Shown: one piece after another, positions 5,798 through 6,676 of the stretch | How the letters are laid out: the number at the start of each line of letters is the position of its first letter | Numbering within the stretch: the stretch's first letter is position 1 | Source: Euryarchaeota archaeon UBA19 | Lineage (GTDB): Archaea > Thermoplasmatota > Poseidoniia > Poseidoniales > Thalassarchaeaceae | Assembly: GCA_002502175.1 (NCBI GenBank) | Contig: DAPQ01000055.1 | Location: forward strand, 1 to 6,676 | Reading direction: 5' to 3' | DNA: 6,676 bases | Made by a program: the position numbers and the translations under genes | Notes under the pieces: generated by a model | Databases searched by the model: none | Told to the model about the DNA's origin: nothing | What the model saw: only the letters and a program-made list of their open reading frames with translations

Positions 5798-6676
5798 ATG
5801 TCTAGCACCCCTAAGCCACTTGTACTACTGATTGCCCTACTCATGGTTACATGGGTTCCAACGGTGATGGCAACTGATTCTGACGGAGATGGTGTGAATG
5901 ATTCTGCAGATGATTTCCCTAATGATCCATGTGCAGACACCGATACTGATGGAGATGGAATGCCAGATACAATCAGTTGCCCTAGTAGTTCTGGAACCGT
6001 AGCTTATACTTCATTTGAGGAGCCATTTACCAACGGTGCAAAATATTTCGATACTGGAAATCAATCGGTAAGTAGGTACCTTTGGAACAATGCAAATGAG
6101 CCAGACATCGCTCATAACCAGACTACTGGTGCTGAGATGGGCTTTACCCTATATTACACCTCAAACGGGGGGGTCGGACTTACAGATGGAGATTACTTTG
6201 GTACAGCGAACTATACAGGCACGGTTGGGAATTACACCGATGGAACCCAAGGATATCAGATGGGTGATGTTGATGGAATGGCAACTTTGACTCTTGACGA
6301 TGTTACAGCGGATTCAATGACTTTCGACTTATATGTCCAAGGTGGTTCTGGCAACAGTTACGAAAATTCTGACTATCTTGTCGTTAAATTCGTTGGGAGT
6401 TCCTCGACACTTGAGTTGGTGAATGTAACAGGTGCTACAGGTTCCAGTAACAATGGAGGATTCGCAAATTACATGGGGGTTTGGACAAGTTTTAGTTCAA
6501 ACATTAGTTCTCTTGGCCAAGGTAATTTAGTAATTGATTTCACTTCCAATTCTCAGTCTGAATCTGTCTACCTCGATAACGTAATTTTCACCAGTGCTAG
6601 CTCTGGAAATGGAACAACAACAACTCTTGTTGAAGACGATGATGACGATAATGATGGTTATTTGGATGTAAACGAT
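5798..6676 (+). CDS. Secreted protein with thrombospondin type 3 (calcium-binding) repeats and a beta-rich domain; 3' end outside window
   Basis: The frame is open from ATG 5798 to the last base (293 residues), so the C-terminus is missing. Residues 1-25 are a Sec-type signal peptide (hydrophobic core 8-19, predicted cleavage after VMA). Residues 27-58 are TSP3-type repeats (DSDGDGVNDSADDFPNDP, then DTDTDGDGMPD) expected to bind Ca2+; Cys45 and Cys61 may pair. About 67-267 is a Gly/Ser/Thr/Asn-rich beta domain opening TSFEEP and closing VYLDNVIF, ends reminiscent of jelly-roll carbohydrate-binding or anchor domains, though I recognise no family. After a TTTT linker, a new acidic run begins (EDDDDDNDGYLDVND, 279-293), probably another TSP3 array. 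Several N-x-S/T sequons suggest glycosylation. An in-frame ATG at 5696 would add 34 residues and bury the signal peptide, so 5798 is preferred. It is divergent from glyA. Function is unknown; a surface or secreted adhesin or enzyme is likely. Confidence 0.85.
   Translation, partial: MSSTPKPLVLLIALLMVTWVPTVMATDSDGDGVNDSADDFPNDPCADTDTDGDGMPDTISCPSSSGTVAYTSFEEPFTNGAKYFDTGNQSVSRYLWNNANEPDIAHNQTTGAEMGFTLYYTSNGGVGLTDGDYFGTANYTGTVGNYTDGTQGYQMGDVDGMATLTLDDVTADSMTFDLYVQGGSGNSYENSDYLVVKFVGSSSTLELVNVTGATGSSNNGGFANYMGVWTSFSSNISSLGQGNLVIDFTSNSQSESVYLDNVIFTSASSGNGTTTTLVEDDDDDNDGYLDVND
5876..5970 (+). repeat. Aspartate-rich TSP3-type repeat codons
   Basis: Two units begin with nearly identical DNA: GATTCTGACGGAGATGG at 5876 and GATACTGATGGAGATGG at 5941, encoding D-(S/T)-D-G-D-G. 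The intervening D-D-F-P-N-D-P is the usual TSP3 spacer. The acidic run at the window end (6632-6676) starts a comparable array, so the beta domain is bracketed by calcium-binding segments. Confidence 0.75.

Noticed and set aside
6167..6173. Run of seven G as a phase-variation tract or sequencing frameshift
   Set aside because: The frame reads through cleanly (AAC GGG GGG GTC) with coherent protein on both sides, and seven bases is short for a contingency locus.
6617..6660. ACA repeat and GAT/GAC-rich stretch as a microsatellite or CRISPR-like repeat
   Set aside because: It is coding sequence for a Thr linker and an Asp-rich calcium-binding segment, with no spacer and repeat structure.

Overview
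The window looks like chromosomal DNA from a planktonic archaeon, most plausibly Marine Group II (Candidatus Poseidoniales). This is inferred from three things: a lipoprotein with putative-Ig repeats, a secreted protein with aspartate-rich D-x-D-x-D-G (thrombospondin type 3) repeats, and AT-rich boxes about 30 nt upstream of each visible start codon, as expected for archaeal TATA promoters with leaderless or very short-leader mRNAs. No rRNA, tRNA, CRISPR array or mobile element was seen.

Layout, left to right. (1) 1-351, plus strand: the 3' end of a multi-pass membrane protein resembling the C-terminus of DUF418-type putative acyltransferases. (2) 355-4356, minus strand: a 1333-residue surface lipoprotein with a lipobox, a short Cys-containing linker, five putative-Ig repeats, a glutamine-amidotransferase-like domain, an M60 metallopeptidase with an intact HELGH zinc site, and a C-terminal FN3-like domain. 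It is convergent with gene 1, with 3 nt between the stop codons. (3) 4357-4409: a short gap holding an AT box, a perfect 8-bp inverted repeat and a possible ribosome binding site. (4) 4410-5690, minus strand: serine hydroxymethyltransferase (glyA), complete, with catalytic lysine and substrate-binding residues. (5) 5691-5797: a divergent promoter region with two AT boxes and a 7-bp direct repeat flanking the glyA box. (6) 5798 to the window end, plus strand: the N-terminal 293 residues of a secreted protein with calcium-binding TSP3 repeats around a beta-rich domain.

Functionally, the window pairs one housekeeping gene of one-carbon and glycine metabolism with two exported proteins. The large lipoprotein is probably a cell-anchored protease acting on glycoproteins. 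The TSP3 protein is exported but of unknown role. The co-orientation of glyA and the protease gene may be chance: the protease gene appears to have its own promoter and a possible operator. The items most worth a second look are the protease's domain order, which resembles eukaryotic TCAF/FAM115 proteins, and the perfect palindrome between its TATA-like box and start codon. Gaps between genes are all under 110 bases.
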